Source: JBFXDI01 sp050181295 (lineage in GTDB: Bacteria > Pseudomonadota > Alphaproteobacteria > Rhizobiales > Aestuariivirgaceae). Taken from it: DNA of 25,560 nucleotides. Location: positions 1 to 25,560 of the forward strand of contig JBFXDI010000052.1 in assembly GCA_050181295.1 (NCBI GenBank), read 5' to 3'. The notes under the pieces are model-generated. The model was not told the origin of the DNA, ran no database searches, and saw nothing but the letters and a program-made list of their open reading frames with translations. The translations under genes were made by a program, and so were the position numbers. This document shows, piece by piece, positions 20,861-25,560 of this stretch; positions within the stretch are counted from its first letter, which is position 1; every line of letters begins with the position of its first letter.

Positions 20861-22471
20861 ATGGCCACGGCAGTCAGCGCCAACAGGCTGGAACTTCTGC
20901 AGATCGCGGACGCGGTCGCGCGCGAGAAATCGATCGACAAGTCGCTGGTGCTCGCGGCGATGGAGGACGCGATCCAGCGCGCCGCCCGCTCGCGCTACGG
21001 CGCCGAGAACGACATTCGGGCCGAGATCGATCCCAAGACCGGCGATATCCGCCTCAACCGCCTGCTCGAGGTGGTGGAGACGGTCGAGAACGACGCAACC
21101 CAGATCACGCTCACGGAAGCCGCCCGGCGCAATCCGGCGGCGCGCGTCGGCGACTTCATCGCGGAGACGCTGCCGCCCGTCGATTTCGGCCGCATCGCGG
21201 CGCAGAACGCCAAGCAGGTGATCGTGCAGAAGGTGCGCGACGCCGAGCGCGAGCGCCAGTACGAGGAGTACAAGGACCGGATCGCGGAGATCGTCTCAGG
21301 CGTCGTGAAGCGCGTAGAGTACGGCAACATCGTCGTCGACCTCGGGCGCGGCGAGGGCTTCGTGCGGCGTGACGAGAGCCTGCCCCGGGAAACCTTCCGT
21401 CCGGGCGATCGCATCCGCGCCTATATCTACGACGTTCGCCGCGAGCAGCGGGGTCCGCAGATCTTCCTGTCGCGCACGCATCCGCAGTTCATGACCGGCC
21501 TCTTCCGCCAGGAGGTGCCGGAGATCTATGACGGCGTGGTCGACATCGTGTCCGTGGCCCGTGATCCCGGCAGCCGCGCCAAGATCGCGGTGCGCTCCAA
21601 GGACTCCTCCATCGATCCCGTTGGCGCCTGCGTCGGCATGCGCGGCAGCCGTGTGCAGGCGGTGGTGGGAGAGCTCCAGGGCGAGAAGATCGACATCATC
21701 CCCTGGTCGCCCGACGTCGCGACCTTCGTCGTGAACGCGCTGGCGCCGGCGGAGGTGGCGAAGGTCGTGCTGGACGAGGAAGCCGAGCGCATCGAGGTCG
21801 TGGTTCCCGACGATCAGCTCTCGCTCGCCATCGGACGGCGCGGCCAGAATGTCCGCCTCGGCGCCCAACTCACGGGCTGGGACATCGACATCATGACGGA
21901 AGCCGAGGAGTCCGAGCGTCGGCAGAAGGAATTCGCCGAGCGCACCAAGCGCTTCACCGAAGCACTCGATGTCGACGAGATGCTGGCGCAGCTCCTTGCC
22001 TCGGAAGGCTTCGACACGGTGGAGGAGCTTGCTTTGGTCGATACTGCCGAGATCGCCGGCATCTCGGGCCTCGACGAGGAGACCGCCGTCGAGCTCCAGA
22101 CCAGGGCGCGCGAGTTTCTCGACCGGCAGGCCGCCGAGCTCGATGCCAAGCGCAAGGAGCTCGGGGTGGCCGACGACCTTCTCGACGTCGCGGGCGTCAC
22201 GCCGGCGGTCATGGTGGCGCTCGGCGAGGGCGGCGTCCTCAATCTGGAGGATCTCGCGGGGTGCGCCACCGACGATCTCGTCGGCTGGACGGAACGGGCG
22301 AACGGCGAGACGAAGCGGCATGAGGGCGCGCTTTCTACACTCGGCGTCAGCGCGGCGGACGCGGAAGCCATGATCATGGCGGCGCGCGTCAAGGCAGGCT
22401 GGATCGAGGCGCCGGCCGAGCCTGCGGAAGAGACCGAAGAGACGGCTGAGGAAGCACAGGAGGCGCGTTGA
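20861..22471 (+). CDS. nusA: Transcription termination/antitermination factor NusA
   Basis: NusA binds RNA polymerase and RNA, promoting pausing, intrinsic termination or antitermination. The 536 residues comprise an N-terminal polymerase-binding domain (about 1-130), S1 domain (about 140-205, IVSGVVKRVEYGNIVVDLG), KH1 and KH2 (about 215-345, with GACVGMRGSRVQAVVGEL and LSLAIGRRGQNVRLGAQL), two C-terminal helix-hairpin-helix-like repeats (about 365-515), and an acidic tail rich in Glu and Ala. The C-terminal repeats are typical of proteobacterial NusA. The ATG at 20861 follows rimP by 5 bases, and its stop overlaps the TTG start of rnpM. Because NusA strengthens intrinsic termination, the terminator ahead of rimP invites an autoregulation model. 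Confidence 0.97.
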   Translation: MATAVSANRLELLQIADAVAREKSIDKSLVLAAMEDAIQRAARSRYGAENDIRAEIDPKTGDIRLNRLLEVVETVENDATQITLTEAARRNPAARVGDFIAETLPPVDFGRIAAQNAKQVIVQKVRDAERERQYEEYKDRIAEIVSGVVKRVEYGNIVVDLGRGEGFVRRDESLPRETFRPGDRIRAYIYDVRREQRGPQIFLSRTHPQFMTGLFRQEVPEIYDGVVDIVSVARDPGSRAKIAVRSKDSSIDPVGACVGMRGSRVQAVVGELQGEKIDIIPWSPDVATFVVNALAPAEVAKVVLDEEAERIEVVVPDDQLSLAIGRRGQNVRLGAQLTGWDIDIMTEAEESERRQKEFAERTKRFTEALDVDEMLAQLLASEGFDTVEELALVDTAEIAGISGLDEETAVELQTRAREFLDRQAAELDAKRKELGVADDLLDVAGVTPAVMVALGEGGVLNLEDLAGCATDDLVGWTERANGETKRHEGALSTLGVSAADAEAMIMAARVKAGWIEAPAEPAEETEETAEEAQEAR

Positions 22472-23075
22472 GCGAAAGGACCTGCGTCGTCACCCGATCA
22501 GCCGCCGATCCGGAGGGTCTCCTGCGCTTCGTGCGCTCCCCGGAAGGCTCGGTCGTGCCCGACGTCTGGCACAAGCTTCCCGGCCGCGGCGTCTGGGTTG
22601 GCGGACGGCGGGCGCTGGTTCTGGAGGCGGTCAAGCGGCGGCTTTTCGCCCGCGGCCTCGGCGCCGACGCCTCCGTTCCCGCGGATCTGCCGCAACAGGT
22701 CGAACTGCAACTGGAGCGCGCGGCTACCAACCTTCTCTCGCTCGCCAACAAGGCGGGCCTGGTCCTTCAGGGCTTCGAGAAGGTTTCGGGCGCCATCGAG
22801 AAGGGACTGGTCTGCGTCCTCATCGAGGCAAGCGATGGGGCGCAGGACGGCAGGCGAAAGCTTAAGAATCGCCTTGCTTCGGCCTGTCCCGGCGCCTCCG
22901 TGGTGGCCAGCCTCGATTCTTCGCGATTGGGTTTGGCATTGGGACGGCCAAATGTGATACATGCTGCTCTGGTCGAGGCGGCGGGCAATGGCCTGCCGAG
23001 GAAATTCCTGGACTCAGCGCGGCGATTGGAGGCCTACCGGGACGATCCCGGTGGGCTGCAGGTGAACGTGGAATC

Positions 23076-23079
<4 letters not shown>
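22468..23079 (+). CDS. rnpM: RNA-binding protein YlxR/RnpM with L7Ae-like domain
   Basis: A 203-residue protein with an N-terminal YlxR domain (DUF448; about 1-75: RTCVVTRSA, LLRFVRSPEGSVVPDVWHKL, PGRGVWVGGRRALV) and a C-terminal L7Ae-like RNA-binding domain (about 85-185: NLLSLANKAGLVLQGFEKV). YlxR in Firmicutes has been reported to bind RNase P; here the role is inferred from family. Translation starts at TTG 22468 with a strong AGGAGG site about 4 bases upstream; the TTG overlaps the nusA TGA. Its own stop overlaps the infB ATG. The tight overlaps indicate coupled translation in the nusA-infB operon. Confidence 0.9.

Positions 23080-25560
<2,481 letters not shown>

Overview
The window is a GC-rich alphaproteobacterial chromosome segment, most likely from Hyphomicrobiales (Rhizobiales). 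Three things point there: the housekeeping order fur(mur)-plsC/olsA-miaB-phoH-ybeY-corC-lnt-praR-like-metK, which I recall from rhizobia; a Mur-type Fur protein whose usual metal-binding cysteines are replaced; and promoters close to the rhizobial form CTTGAC-N17-CTATAT. Both ends cut genes: grpE is broken at the left edge and infB at the right edge. I see no mobile element, CRISPR array, rRNA or tRNA gene, and no gene-free stretch longer than about 300 bases.

Layout. (1) 1-2742, minus strand: grpE (partial) and its regulator hrcA, then an isolated TadG-like von Willebrand A protein. (2) 2963-7029, plus strand: ampG (muropeptide importer), murJ (lipid II flippase) and trpS. A perfect CtrA-like box lies in the divergent tadG/ampG intergenic region. 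(3) 7036-8607, minus strand: a lone MttB-superfamily methyltransferase, tail to tail with trpS. (4) 8813-11799, plus strand: an Nfu-type Fe-S scaffold, tsaB, rimI, fur/mur and a plsC/olsA acyltransferase. The rimI reading frame has no stop and runs in frame into fur. (5) 11850-17476, plus strand: miaB, phoH, ybeY, corC and lnt, tightly packed. (6) 17619-20097: a PraR/PhrR-like XRE regulator behind a strongly folded leader, then metK and trmB. (7) 20108-25560: a clear promoter, an attenuator-like leader ending in an intrinsic terminator, then rimP-nusA-rnpM(ylxR)-infB with overlapping or near-touching ends.

Themes. Most genes serve protein synthesis and RNA (trpS, tsaB, rimI, miaB, phoH, ybeY, trmB, rimP, nusA, rnpM, infB) or the cell envelope (ampG, murJ, plsC/olsA, lnt, tadG). 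Metal and Fe-S regulation forms a smaller theme: Nfu sits behind a candidate Irr box, Mur lies downstream, and MiaB is an Fe-S enzyme.

No wholly new multi-gene system is evident. The most unusual signals are the RimI-Fur open fusion, the rimP-operon attenuator with a competing hairpin, the double hairpin that fills the praR-like leader, a predicted leaderless hrcA, and the CtrA and Irr-like boxes. All site calls were made by eye.
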